Of a DNA stretch of 64,000 nucleotides, positions 18,877 to 27,923 are shown one piece after another. This DNA is from an uncultured Granulosicoccus sp. (GTDB taxonomy: Bacteria; Pseudomonadota; Gammaproteobacteria; Granulosicoccales; Granulosicoccaceae). The DNA is taken from the NCBI GenBank assembly GCA_947495035.1, contig CANLXI010000013.1:124001-188000 (forward strand), given 5' to 3'. Every line of letters begins with the position of its first letter. Positions within the stretch are counted from its first letter, which is position 1. The notes beneath the pieces were generated by a model. The model saw only the letters and a list, made by a program, of their open reading frames with translations. It did no database searches and was not told where the DNA came from. A program made the position numbers and the translations under genes.

Positions 18877-21800
18877 TCAGGTCGTCGATCCGAGCAGGCT
18901 GGCATTGCCTCCCGCTGCTGTCGTATCGATGCAGATATGTCGCTCAAGCAGGAAGCGACTGGAATCGTCCACCGAATTCACCAGTGGCAGCAGCGGGCCG
19001 TTGCTTGCCGCCAGCTGCTGTCGGATCGCAAGCAGTACAGCGGGGTCCTGACTGTCGGTCAGAACCACGGCTACCGAATCCTCTTGCAATCGTGCATGAA
19101 GCGCTTCGCCGGAGCTGTCCAGAGCATCCGACAGTGGCATCGTGGTGACCGTGCAGCCCAATGCCTGGATGGTCGCAGTCAAGGCGTGGCCGGCTCCAGC
19201 CTGCGTTTCCAACAGCAGTACTGCCTTGCGTGGCAGAACACGCCAGTGGTTGCTCTCGCCTGTCGGACCGGGCAATACCAGTCCCGCTGAATCATCCTGT
19301 GCATCAGTCCGAGGGAGCGTGTGGCTTGCCACCCTGCGGTTCATCAGCCGCGGTACATACCAGGGGCCTCCGGCCTTCGGTCCTGTGCCTGACAGGCCTT
19401 CACCGCCAAACGGCTGAGAGCCGACCACCGCACCGATCTGATTGCGGTTGACGTAGACATTGCCGGCCTGTATCGAGTCGACCACTTGCTGAACCCGGTC
19501 ATCGATACGGGTGTGCAGGCCAAACGTCAGCCCGAAGCCGCGAGCATTGATGTCAGCGACCACCTTTGACAGGTCGCGTGCCTCGAAACTGGCCAGATGC
19601 AGTACCGGACCGAATATTTCCCGTTCCATGTCGGCAATGCCATCTACCTTGATCAGGGCTGGTGCAATGATGAGGCGATTGCAGTCGGCATCGGCTTGCA
19701 GCTCGGCCGGCATCTCGACCTGGTGCAACAGGCTGCCAGCCTGTCGATGCTGGTCGATGTAATCACTGAATGCGGTATGGGCATCTGCGTCGATGACCGG
19801 ACCGACATCGGTGGACAATTGCCAGGGATGTCCGAGAGACAGTGCATCCATGGCACCCTGCAGCATGGTCAGAACGCGTTGGTAGGCTTCCTTCTGCACA
19901 TACAGGATGCGCAAGGCCGAGCAGCGTTGCCCGGCGCTCTGGAAGGCAGACATGACCGTATCTCGCACCACTTGTTCGGTCAGTGCCGAGCTATCGACAA
20001 TCATGGCATTCAGACCGCCGGTCTCGGCCATCAGCAGCGGGTTGGGACTGGCTCCTGCAGCGACCTGCTCGGGGCTTCGTCTGGCCAGTGATCGCTCGAT
20101 GAGCCGGCTGGTATCGGTGGAGCCCGTGAAGCAGACACCGTCGATGCGTGGGTCTGCGGTCAGTTGCTGCCCAACCGTGGAGCCGAATCCGGGCAGCAGT
20201 TGCAATGCACCGGCAGGAATGCCGTTCTGGTGCATCAGGGTGACAGCCTTGCCAGCCAGCAGTGGTGTCTGTTCAGCCGGTTTGGCGATGACGACATTGC
20301 CGCTGACAAGCGCACCGGCAATCTGTCCGGTGAAGATGGCCAGCGGGAAGTTCCATGGACTTATGCAGGCCATGACCCCGTGTCCTTCAGTCCCTTCGGC
20401 CGAGGCTGCCGATTCCGGTGCCACGGCTGCGTAATAGCGAAGAAAATCGACGGCCTCACGCACTTCCGAGATGGCATCGTTCAGGGTCTTGCCTGCCTCT
20501 CGACACAGCATGGCGCAGAATTCCGCGGTATGGGCTTCAAAGGCATCGGCTGTGTTCTGCAAGGCGGCAGCACGAATGGCTACCGGCGTCTCTGCCCATT
20601 CGTTTCGGAAACTGACGGCAGCATCGATCGCCTGGCTGACCTGTTCGGCTGTTGCGGGGGCGACATGCCCGACCAGATCACGTGCATCATTGGGTGAATA
20701 CAGGGCTTCGCCGGCTTCCATGGGAGGCTGCCCATTGATCAGCGGGGCAACCTGCCAGCGAGTCTCCCGAAACGCTTCACGGTCATTCAGCAGTGGCGTG
20801 ATGGATGCCGGGTCGTTGATGCGAAAGCCCTTGGAATTGCTGCGCTGTGGCTGGTACAGGTCGGCCGGCAGTACGATGCCGGGATGTTCGATGGGGCTGG
20901 TTCTGCGTACTTCCCTGACCGGGCAACGGGCCACGTCCGCTGGTGAGATCCGGTGATCGACGATCTGATTGACGAAGGAGCTGTTGGCCCCGTTCTCCAG
21001 CAGCCGCCGCACCAGATAGGCCAGCAGATCCCGATGAGCGCCGACGGGGGCATAGATCCGGCAGCGTGTCTTGTACTCCCGGTGTACCCGTTCATGCAGT
21101 GATTCGCCCATGCCGTGCAGGCGCTGGAACTCGTAACTCTGCGTATCCTCTCCGGCCATCTGGCGAATGGCGCTGACGCTGTGCGCATTGTGCGTGGCGA
21201 ACTGCGGATAGACCAGGTGCCGATTGGCCAGCAGAACCTGGGCACAGGCCAGATAGCTGACGTCGGTATTGATCTTGCGGGTGAAGACCGGAAAGGAGGC
21301 CAGTCCCAGTTCCTGTGCCTGTTTGATCTCGGTATCCCAGTAGGCACCCTTGACCAGCCTGACCATGATCCTGCGCTGGTTGAGCTCGGCAACGGCCAGC
21401 AGCCAGTTGATGACGGGCAGTGCCCGGCGGCTGTAGGCCTGAACGACAACCCCCAGACCATCCCAGCCTGCCAGGGCCGGGTCTGCCAGCAGGGCGCCGA
21501 TGACATCCATGGACAATTCCAGGCGATCGGCTTCTTCGGCATCGATGTTGAAGCCGATGCCGGCGGTCTTCGCCTGGATAGCCAGCTGCGTGACACGCGG
21601 CAGCAGTTCGCTCATGACAGCCTTGTGATGGGTGTACTCGTATCGCGGGTGCAGGGCCGAGAGCTTGACCGATATTCCCGGCTTGTCGCGAATGGTTCTG
21701 CCATCGACCGTGGACAGACGCTCGATGGCCGTGGCATAGGCGCGTGTGTAGCGATCTGCGTCGTCGAAGGTATGCGCCGCTTCACCCAGCATGTCGTAGG

Positions 21801-22491
21801 AATAGGTGTAACCCTGCTTTTCCAGTGTTCTTGCCTCACGGACCGCCTGATCGATATTCTGACCAAGCACGAATTGTCTGCCCAGCAGCTTCATGGCCTG
21901 ACCGACAGCTGTTCGCACGACGGGCTCACCCACTCGCTTGAGCAGTCCGGACAGGGATCGGGTCGGGTGGTCGCCGTCGTCGAGCACACGCCCGGTGAGC
22001 ATCAGGGCCCAGGTGGACGCATTGACCAGCGGCGAACTGGATTGTCCCAGGTGAGCCGCCCAGTCCGAGCTTTCCAGTTTGTCGGCAATCAGCTCGTCGA
22101 TGGTGGTGGCATCGGGTACCCTCAGCAGTGCTTCGGCCAGACACATCAGGCCAACGCCTTCCCGCGTGGACAGGCCGTATTCAGACAGAAAGCTCTCCAT
22201 CATGGTGGGCTTGTCGTGTGCACGCAGCTGTTCGACCAGATTGCAGGCGTCCTGATGGATGATGTCCAGTGTTCGGTCATCGAGTTCCAGCGAGGTCAGC
22301 AATTGATCGACCACCTGAGGCTCACTCATCAGATAGCGTTGTCGCAGCTCGGCCCGCAATGCATTGAGGCGATCGGAACTGCCACTGATTGCTGCCAGGG
22401 AATCGTCGTCGGCCGAATGCGATATGGTCAGAGCTGCATCTGTCGGCTGGCTGTTGACAGCGGCATCGTCGAAAGGGGATCGGGTAGGCAT
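18877..22491 (-). CDS. putA: Bifunctional proline dehydrogenase / P5C dehydrogenase
   Basis: A 1204-residue enzyme oxidising proline to glutamate. The PRODH barrel shows RLVKGAYWD and the flavin-site run YAPVGAHRDLLAYLVRRLLENG. The aldehyde dehydrogenase domain has catalytic Cys857 (GQRCS) and Glu823 (AETGG), and a further C-terminal domain typical of long PutAs follows. The N-terminal ribbon-helix-helix repressor domain of E. coli PutA is missing, so this protein should not autoregulate. The ATG at 22491 is preferred; a TTG at 22542 would add 17 residues. Neither has a clear Shine-Dalgarno. An OmpR-type regulator gene lies 129 bases upstream on the same strand and could control it. Confidence 0.95.
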   Translation of the reverse strand: MPTRSPFDDAAVNSQPTDAALTISHSADDDSLAAISGSSDRLNALRAELRQRYLMSEPQVVDQLLTSLELDDRTLDIIHQDACNLVEQLRAHDKPTMMESFLSEYGLSTREGVGLMCLAEALLRVPDATTIDELIADKLESSDWAAHLGQSSSPLVNASTWALMLTGRVLDDGDHPTRSLSGLLKRVGEPVVRTAVGQAMKLLGRQFVLGQNIDQAVREARTLEKQGYTYSYDMLGEAAHTFDDADRYTRAYATAIERLSTVDGRTIRDKPGISVKLSALHPRYEYTHHKAVMSELLPRVTQLAIQAKTAGIGFNIDAEEADRLELSMDVIGALLADPALAGWDGLGVVVQAYSRRALPVINWLLAVAELNQRRIMVRLVKGAYWDTEIKQAQELGLASFPVFTRKINTDVSYLACAQVLLANRHLVYPQFATHNAHSVSAIRQMAGEDTQSYEFQRLHGMGESLHERVHREYKTRCRIYAPVGAHRDLLAYLVRRLLENGANSSFVNQIVDHRISPADVARCPVREVRRTSPIEHPGIVLPADLYQPQRSNSKGFRINDPASITPLLNDREAFRETRWQVAPLINGQPPMEAGEALYSPNDARDLVGHVAPATAEQVSQAIDAAVSFRNEWAETPVAIRAAALQNTADAFEAHTAEFCAMLCREAGKTLNDAISEVREAVDFLRYYAAVAPESAASAEGTEGHGVMACISPWNFPLAIFTGQIAGALVSGNVVIAKPAEQTPLLAGKAVTLMHQNGIPAGALQLLPGFGSTVGQQLTADPRIDGVCFTGSTDTSRLIERSLARRSPEQVAAGASPNPLLMAETGGLNAMIVDSSALTEQVVRDTVMSAFQSAGQRCSALRILYVQKEAYQRVLTMLQGAMDALSLGHPWQLSTDVGPVIDADAHTAFSDYIDQHRQAGSLLHQVEMPAELQADADCNRLIIAPALIKVDGIADMEREIFGPVLHLASFEARDLSKVVADINARGFGLTFGLHTRIDDRVQQVVDSIQAGNVYVNRNQIGAVVGSQPFGGEGLSGTGPKAGGPWYVPRLMNRRVASHTLPRTDAQDDSAGLVLPGPTGESNHWRVLPRKAVLLLETQAGAGHALTATIQALGCTVTTMPLSDALDSSGEALHARLQEDSVAVVLTDSQDPAVLLAIRQQLAASNGPLLPLVNSVDDSSRFLLERHICIDTTAAGGNASLLGSTT

Positions 22492-22620
22492 CGTCGATAA
22501 CAATCCGTAAGGAGGGGGGTGTGTTATCGAGTATGCAAGCAATGCGTAAGACTATTCGTCTATATTTGTGTCTCTAAACGACGTTTGATCTGAAATGACG
22601 ACACAGCACAGGGCAAATAG

Positions 22621-23388
22621 TCAGATTTGCAGCGTCTCACGAGTGGTTTTACTGGCAAACATGTAGCCTGTACCGCGCACGGTCTTGATCCACTCGAATC
22701 CGTCGTCCGATTCGATCTTCTTGCGAAGCTGAGCCACATGATTGTCGATCACACGATCGTTGGGCTGCCAGTCTCGTCCCGTAAGCTGCTCCATCAGATG
22801 GTCACGGCTCAGGGCTCGCATCGGGCTGTTCACGAATATTTCCAGAAGATCGTACTCGGCGGTGGTCAGTCCGACGATCTTGTTGTCGGGACCTCGCAAC
22901 TCTCTCGCGGCGGGCATCAGGGTCCAGTCGCCGAAGCGGACAACCTCCATGGCATCGCCGGTGTCTTCGGGCGCAGGCGGCGGCGGGGGTGGTGGCGCCG
23001 AGTAGGAGCTGGCGGTCGAGCGGGCGCGTCGCAGCACTGAACGTACTCTGGCAATGAGTTCGCGGATCGGAAAGGGCTTGGTAATGTAATCGTCAGCGCC
23101 GATCTCCAGGCCGACCACCGTATCGATGAGGTCGACGCGGCCCGACACCAGAATGATCGGAATTTCGCTGTGCCGGCGTATGTCCCGGACCAGATCCAGG
23201 CCATTTTCACGATCCAGCAGCACATCCATGGTGATCAGGTCGATCTCGCCTGAAGCGAGGCATTCGTACAACTCCTCACTGGTGGCTGCTTCTGCCACAG
23301 CGAAGCCCTCGGCTTCAAGAGAAGTCCGCAGCAGATCCCTAATTCTGAAGTCGTCGTCGACGACCAGTATCTTCGCCGTATGGATCAC
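22621..23388 (-). CDS. OmpR-family response regulator
   Basis: A 255-residue regulator. The receiver domain has DDD (11-13), phospho-acceptor D55 (ITMDVLL) and K104 (ITKPF). The linker contains seven consecutive prolines (132-138), which is unusual for the family. A winged-helix domain follows (about 155-245), with the DNA-recognition region NDRVIDNHVAQLRKKIE. No classical kinase is next to it; upstream and divergent lie a membrane domain protein and a degenerate kinase-like protein, and downstream on the same strand is putA. Its targets are unknown. Confidence 0.88.
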   Translation of the reverse strand: MIHTAKILVVDDDFRIRDLLRTSLEAEGFAVAEAATSEELYECLASGEIDLITMDVLLDRENGLDLVRDIRRHSEIPIILVSGRVDLIDTVVGLEIGADDYITKPFPIRELIARVRSVLRRARSTASSYSAPPPPPPPAPEDTGDAMEVVRFGDWTLMPAARELRGPDNKIVGLTTAEYDLLEIFVNSPMRALSRDHLMEQLTGRDWQPNDRVIDNHVAQLRKKIESDDGFEWIKTVRGTGYMFASKTTRETLQI

Positions 23389-23701
23389 TTTGTTTGACAG
23401 GATTTGATGAGCAGAGGGAGATACATTGGTCTGTTACATGGGGATGATAACCAGCAGCGAGTGCAACGACCAGCGATTGAACTCTCAATATTGGTAGGTG
23501 GCCATCGGTGCATTTTCATGAAGCTGTCCGTAGCGTCTGCATGCCTGAGGGGTGGGGCCTTGCGAGCCGGATTACCAAGCGCTTACCAATCCTGACGCAA
23601 TGCCTGCGAAATGTCACTAATAGCTTTACAAACCGCAATGATAATGAAATTCACGAGATCTCACTGAAAGAAGTTGTCTTTCTGTAACACCAGAGACGGA
23701 C
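23389..23701. other. Divergent intergenic region (313 bases)
   Basis: This stretch separates the minus-strand response regulator from the plus-strand gene at 23702. A short open frame at 23404-23595 has no coding character. The right half is AT-rich (about 23615-23700) and contains a small hairpin (23666-23682) near the start of the plus-strand gene. Promoters for both directions probably lie here, but no box pair is convincing. Confidence 0.5.
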
Positions 23702-24571
23702 ATGCGCGTTGTTCAGTTTGATTCCTTTATCTATTCAAATATACGGAAATCAAAGTCAGCCATGAATAGTCCAAGCAATAACTCGTCGCTCGCCGAATCT
23801 GATCCTTCCGTGATTCGAGCGGAACTGGATCGTCTGTTGTCCGACCGCCGCTTTTCGGGCGCCAGGCAGATGTCGGCGTTTCTCCGCTACATCGTATGCG
23901 AAACACTGAAAGGTAACGGTTCGCGCATCAAGGCCTATACCGTTGGCGTTGACGCACTTGGCAAGCCGGACGACTTCGATGCTCAAGCCGATCCGTCTGT
24001 CCGTGTGCTGGCACTTCGCTTGCGCAAGACACTGGCAGCTGCCTACGAAGACAATTCCGACTGTCTGGCCAGAGTGGTGTTGCGCGTCGGTACCTACGTC
24101 CCGGAATTCTACAAACCTGAAGCATTTGCGGAGGCGCAGACCCAGCCTGTGTTGCAAAGACCTGATCACGCATCTGTCAACGATGTGCTGTCGGACAGAT
24201 CGGGGGTGGATGTGTCGGCCAATGATCAGCGGACCTCCGAAGACGGGCTGGGAGTGAACAGCGTCAGCAGGCGCTCGGACAATCCTCAGCAGACAGGCAT
24301 CGACCGGTTTCGTCGTACGCCATTGCGTCGTCGCGGACCACTGAGTGAAGCTTTGGCGAAGAACACCGCCGCCTTCACTGGCTCCGACATCTCGAGCCTC
24401 GACCTCAGAGTGCCATTCACCACCATGATCATACTGCTGGCTCTCTTGCAGGCAACGCTCAATTCAGCCAACGCTCAGCCTGCTTCTTCTGTCAACGAGG
24501 TGTCCAGTGCCAAGTATACCAGCGTCAGTGCGTACCAATACACTTCCCTTCACTCGCAGGAACTTGACTGA
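23702..24571 (+). CDS. Membrane-anchored protein with the conserved N-terminal domain of adenylate-cyclase/TPR signalling proteins
   Basis: A 289-residue protein. Residues about 40-140 contain FLRYIVCETLKG, RIKAYTVGVDALGKP, FDAQADPSVRVLALRLRKTL and GTYVPEF. This conserved block is usually found at the front of bacterial adenylate-cyclase-like or TPR regulatory proteins; here it stands without such a partner domain. A polar linker leads to one hydrophobic segment near residues 236-256. The start at 23702 is followed by another candidate ATG at 23762, closer to the conserved block. Its last 65 bases overlap the next gene in another frame, suggesting translational coupling. The function is unknown; a membrane-linked sensory role is inferred. 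Confidence 0.7.
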   Translation: MRVVQFDSFIYSNIRKSKSAMNSPSNNSSLAESDPSVIRAELDRLLSDRRFSGARQMSAFLRYIVCETLKGNGSRIKAYTVGVDALGKPDDFDAQADPSVRVLALRLRKTLAAAYEDNSDCLARVVLRVGTYVPEFYKPEAFAEAQTQPVLQRPDHASVNDVLSDRSGVDVSANDQRTSEDGLGVNSVSRRSDNPQQTGIDRFRRTPLRRRGPLSEALAKNTAAFTGSDISSLDLRVPFTTMIILLALLQATLNSANAQPASSVNEVSSAKYTSVSAYQYTSLHSQELD

Positions 24572-25634
24572 CACAGGCATTAGCTCGCAGAATCAACATC
24601 CCAGCGAAGCCCGACTGATAGCCGCCAAATCACTCGTCATGCAACAGAAGGCAATGCTTGAGGCCGATCGATCACGAAACTACCGGTGGATGAGGCTGGC
24701 GGTAAGCGTGATGCTGATAGCGGCCATCGGTTCAGGTCTGCTTGCCATGGCATGGCAGATCTGGCCACCCGCGCATGCGTGGTTCGAGCCAGGCGTTCTA
24801 CTGTTACTGCAAGGGGCAGCTGCTGGTCTGGTGGCCATGGCCCTGTTGATCAGACACTGGCATCAGGCGACCAGCCTTAAAATGGCCAACAACAGCGATC
24901 GGCAGTTGCAGGCCATGTTGTCGATGTTTCGTGTGGTGAAGCACGAGCTCAACAACGATATGCAGGTGGTCGTGGGTAATGCCGAGCTGGCCAGCATGAT
25001 GCTCGAGTCGGAATCACCGGCCTGCAAACCGGTGGAGAATATCCGCGAGGCAGCAACTCTGGCCATTGACCGGATTCAGCAACTGACCGTGTTTTCATCG
25101 TCCGGACACACGGAGTTGTCGGTAGTCGATCTGAACGCGATCCTGCGGGAGACCGTTGCCAGGCTGACCAACGAGATGCCCGCCATCGTCATGTTCCGTC
25201 TGGAGCTGGAACAATTGCCGAACCGCATCATGGCAGATCGCAGCCTGTTGACCCTGAGCCTCTCCTATCTGATCCGATTGGCCGGCAAGTCGCTGTTCCA
25301 TGGCGGGGAAATCGTGGTTCGTACCTGCAATCTGAATGGTGCAGCCAACCACACGGGGGAGATCAACATCACGTCGGAGATCTTCATCGTCCGAGGTCTG
25401 ACCGGGGCTGGCAACGAGCTTGGCATGGCATCCCGCGATGATGACCGCCGCATCAGGTTCGCCCGGGTTCTGGAGCAGGCGCAGCTCACCACCACGGCAC
25501 TGGTGGAGAGAAGTGGCGCGACGGTCATGAAGGGCAGTCTTTCGGCGAGCAACGAGTCCCTGATAAAGATGGGGTTCCAGGCCGCCGTCAGGAGCTGTGA
25601 CAAGAACGAAATCGTGCTGGAAGACAATACCTGA
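24507..25634 (+). CDS. Degenerate membrane histidine-kinase-like protein
   Basis: Up to 375 residues. Two hydrophobic segments (about 63-85 and 93-115) form a hairpin in the membrane. Then comes a dimerisation/phospho-acceptor-like box VKHELNNDMQVVVGNAEL with a histidine near residue 150. The C-terminal half resembles an HATPase fold, but the N-box, DxGxG and GxGxG nucleotide motifs are not recognisable. It may therefore be a histidine phosphotransferase or an inactive kinase partner. The start is uncertain: GTG at 24507, TTG at 24564 or ATG at 24639; the last would remove the overlap with the preceding gene. The response regulator at 22621-23388 is the nearest possible partner. Confidence 0.65.
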   Translation: MPSIPASVRTNTLPFTRRNLTDTGISSQNQHPSEARLIAAKSLVMQQKAMLEADRSRNYRWMRLAVSVMLIAAIGSGLLAMAWQIWPPAHAWFEPGVLLLLQGAAAGLVAMALLIRHWHQATSLKMANNSDRQLQAMLSMFRVVKHELNNDMQVVVGNAELASMMLESESPACKPVENIREAATLAIDRIQQLTVFSSSGHTELSVVDLNAILRETVARLTNEMPAIVMFRLELEQLPNRIMADRSLLTLSLSYLIRLAGKSLFHGGEIVVRTCNLNGAANHTGEINITSEIFIVRGLTGAGNELGMASRDDDRRIRFARVLEQAQLTTTALVERSGATVMKGSLSASNESLIKMGFQAAVRSCDKNEIVLEDNT

Positions 25635-25721
25635 AGGTATCGGCAGACTCCGGTCCACCGGCGTCCTGGCGAAAGTCGGATCGCAGGTCCTGTAGCTATT
25701 GGCGATATCGGCAGACTTTTT

Positions 25722-25765
25722 CATCCTTCCTGCGCTCTGGCGAGAGCCAGGGCGCAGGAAGGATG
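25722..25765. terminator. Long hairpin between convergent genes
   Basis: Two 20-base arms (25722-25741 and 25746-25765) pair completely, with one G-U pair, around a GAGA loop. It lies between the stop of the kinase-like gene (plus) and the stop of mbfA (minus). No T-run follows on either strand, so it is not a classical terminator; it may block transcription or decay in both directions. Confidence 0.5.
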
Positions 25766-25800
25766 CCTGAAAAGTACGGTTGCCGTGATGCCGGATCCTG

Positions 25801-26784
25801 TCACGCGACCCCGATCAGGATACCCGCTGCGAGCACCAGTGATCCACCCAGAATGACCTGAAAGATGGCACGTCCCCACGGTGTTTCCATGTACCGGTTC
25901 TGGATCCAGGTGATGGCCCAGAGTTCCACGAATACCACGGCGATGGCCACCGTGGTCGCCGTTCGAAAATCCGGGATCAGGTAGGGCAGGGCATGGCCCA
26001 GGCCGCCGATGGTGGTCATGATGCCCGACGCCAGGCCGCGCTTGATCGGTGAACCTCGCCCGGTCAGCACACCATCGTCATGGGCCGCTTCGGTGAATCC
26101 CATGGAGATCCCTGCGCCAATGGACGCTGACAAACCGATCAGGAAGGTATTCCAGGTGTCGCCGGTGGCAAAGGCTGCCGCGAAGATGGGGGCCAGTGTG
26201 GAGATCGAGCCGTCCATCAGGCCTGCCAGGCCGGGTTGCACATAGGTGAGCAGGAATTGCCGTTTCTCGGTGTCCTCTTCTCGGGTCCTGACTTCCTCCG
26301 GCACGTTCTCCTGACCCAGCCTGACCGCCAGATCGTTGTGTCGGGACTCGGCGTTGGCCAGGTCCCCCAACAGCTTTCGGGTATCGGCATCCTGAACGCG
26401 GGACGCGGCTGCGCGATAGAAGCGCTCTGCCTGCGTCTCCATTTCTTCGGCCATGGCGCGTGTTCTGGCCAAAGGCAGTGGGCGAACCAGCCAATCGGGT
26501 TTGCGTTCGTAGTAGCCGCGGACATGTTCACGACGAATCAACGGAATTTCATTGCCGAAGCGGCGCTTGTGCAGCTCGATCAGCAGGCTTCGATGACGAT
26601 TTTCCTCTTCCGCCATGCCATCGAAGATGCGTGCGGAGTCAGGGTAGCTGTCGCGCAGGCCATCGGCGTAGGAGCGGTAGATGCGCATGTCATCCTCTTC
26701 GGAGGAAATGGCCAGTGCCAGTATCTCCTGTTCGCTCAGGCTGGTGAAGGATCGACGGCTATTGGGCAGGATTCGACTCAGCAT
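25801..26784 (-). CDS. mbfA: MbfA-type ferritin-like/VIT1 iron exporter
   Basis: A 327-residue membrane protein. Residues 1-165 form a ferritin/rubrerythrin-like di-iron domain with helices carrying EED (29-31), MAEEENRHR (57-65) and AESRH (145-149). Residues about 175-327 form a VIT1/CCC1 transporter domain (LTYVQPGLAGLMDGSIS, then four further spans). MbfA exports iron to limit iron and peroxide stress. It starts 44 bases after the modC stop on the same strand, with no promoter-like sequence or clear Shine-Dalgarno between, so read-through from modABC is likely. I see no Irr-type box in the gap. Confidence 0.88.
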   Translation of the reverse strand: MLSRILPNSRRSFTSLSEQEILALAISSEEDDMRIYRSYADGLRDSYPDSARIFDGMAEEENRHRSLLIELHKRRFGNEIPLIRREHVRGYYERKPDWLVRPLPLARTRAMAEEMETQAERFYRAAASRVQDADTRKLLGDLANAESRHNDLAVRLGQENVPEEVRTREEDTEKRQFLLTYVQPGLAGLMDGSISTLAPIFAAAFATGDTWNTFLIGLSASIGAGISMGFTEAAHDDGVLTGRGSPIKRGLASGIMTTIGGLGHALPYLIPDFRTATTVAIAVVFVELWAITWIQNRYMETPWGRAIFQVILGGSLVLAAGILIGVA

Positions 26785-26828
26785 GCGGCTTGTTCAGTGT
26801 GCGTCCGTTGAGATGACGCTGGCCTTGT

Positions 26829-27923
26829 TCATCCAGGTTCAGCGGCGATCGCATGAATATCTGTATCCCGTATCCTGATGTCAAGTGTCACGCCTGCACG
26901 TATCCCGGATTGTCTGGCAACGTGCAGTGGAACCCGGAAGCGCAGAGCCTTGGTGACCGTTTCCAGATGAAGCCGGACTGACAGTTCGTCGCCCATGCCC
27001 ACCGCGTCGCTGACGGTGCCTCGCAGGCAGTTGCCACTCGTTCCCGGTTGTGACGCATCCAGGATGGAGATCGTGGTGGGAGGCACCAGCAGTATCACGG
27101 CGCTGCCGCTGGCAAGTTCACCGGGTGGTCCGCTCATCTGTTCGCCGGATTCAAGCTCGTAGAGTGTCTGTGAGGGCTGGTTCTGCAGTACCCTGGCCGG
27201 CAGCAGATTCTGGTGACCGAGCAGCTTGGCCGTTTCCTTGTCGCGAGGCGCGTTGATGACCTCCTGGACATCGCCCTGCTGCAAGGACTTCCCGCGATGT
27301 ATCAGACAGAGGCTGTCGGCCAACTGCTGCACTTCGTTGATATCGTGAGTGACCAGCAGCATCGGCACCTGCAGGTGGAGACGCAACTGGGCGAGCTCGC
27401 GATACAGCTTGCGGCGGGTTTGCTGGTCGACGGCAGAAAACGGTTCATCGAGCAACAGCACCGCTGGCTCGCGCGCCAGTGCTCTGGCCAGGGCGACGCG
27501 CTGCCGCTGACCGCCGGACAGCTGCGCAGGCTTGCGAGATTCGAGACCTGTCATGTTGGTACGGGCAAGCCATTCCAGAGCCCGCCGCCGACGCTCTTCC
27601 CGAGGGGAATCGTGGATGGCCAGCATGACATTCTCGAGTACCGTCTTGTGAGGGAACAGGGCATAGTGCTGGAAGACCATGCCCACACGTCGTTGCTGTG
27701 GCGAGAGGTTGATGTTTGCCTCGCTGTCCTGCCAGTGACTGTCACCGCAGCTCACATGTGCTGTCCCCGAATGGTGCAGACCGGCGATGGTTCGCAGTAC
27801 CGTACTCTTGCCGCTACCGGAAGGGCCCACCAGCGCCAGCAGTTCTCCGGGAGCACAGTGCAGCTGCACATCCAGACTGATGGGAAGTGATTGCCGAATG
27901 CGGACTGTCAGCGAACCGGTCAC
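26829..27923 (-). CDS. modC: Molybdate ABC transporter ATP-binding protein
   Basis: A 364-residue ATPase with Walker A GPSGSGKST (about 33-41), Q-loop MVFQHYALFPH, signature LSGGQRQRVALARAL and Walker B LLLDEPFSAVD. A C-terminal TOBE domain (about 295-355) would sense oxyanion in the cytoplasm. Its start overlaps the modB stop by four bases, indicating coupled translation. It energises molybdate uptake with ModA and ModB. Confidence 0.93.
   Translation of the reverse strand: MTGSLTVRIRQSLPISLDVQLHCAPGELLALVGPSGSGKSTVLRTIAGLHHSGTAHVSCGDSHWQDSEANINLSPQQRRVGMVFQHYALFPHKTVLENVMLAIHDSPREERRRRALEWLARTNMTGLESRKPAQLSGGQRQRVALARALAREPAVLLLDEPFSAVDQQTRRKLYRELAQLRLHLQVPMLLVTHDINEVQQLADSLCLIHRGKSLQQGDVQEVINAPRDKETAKLLGHQNLLPARVLQNQPSQTLYELESGEQMSGPPGELASGSAVILLVPPTTISILDASQPGTSGNCLRGTVSDAVGMGDELSVRLHLETVTKALRFRVPLHVARQSGIRAGVTLDIRIRDTDIHAIAAEPG

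Noticed and set aside
21115..22500. 461-codon plus-strand open frame
   Set aside because: Antisense to putA, whose PRODH motifs are intact.
23404..23595. 63-codon plus-strand open frame in the divergent gap
   Set aside because: No ribosome site, no motif and composition unlike neighbouring genes.
26785..26828. Irr-type or iron-responsive box before mbfA
   Set aside because: The 44-base gap has no AT-rich palindrome resembling an ICE or Fur site.
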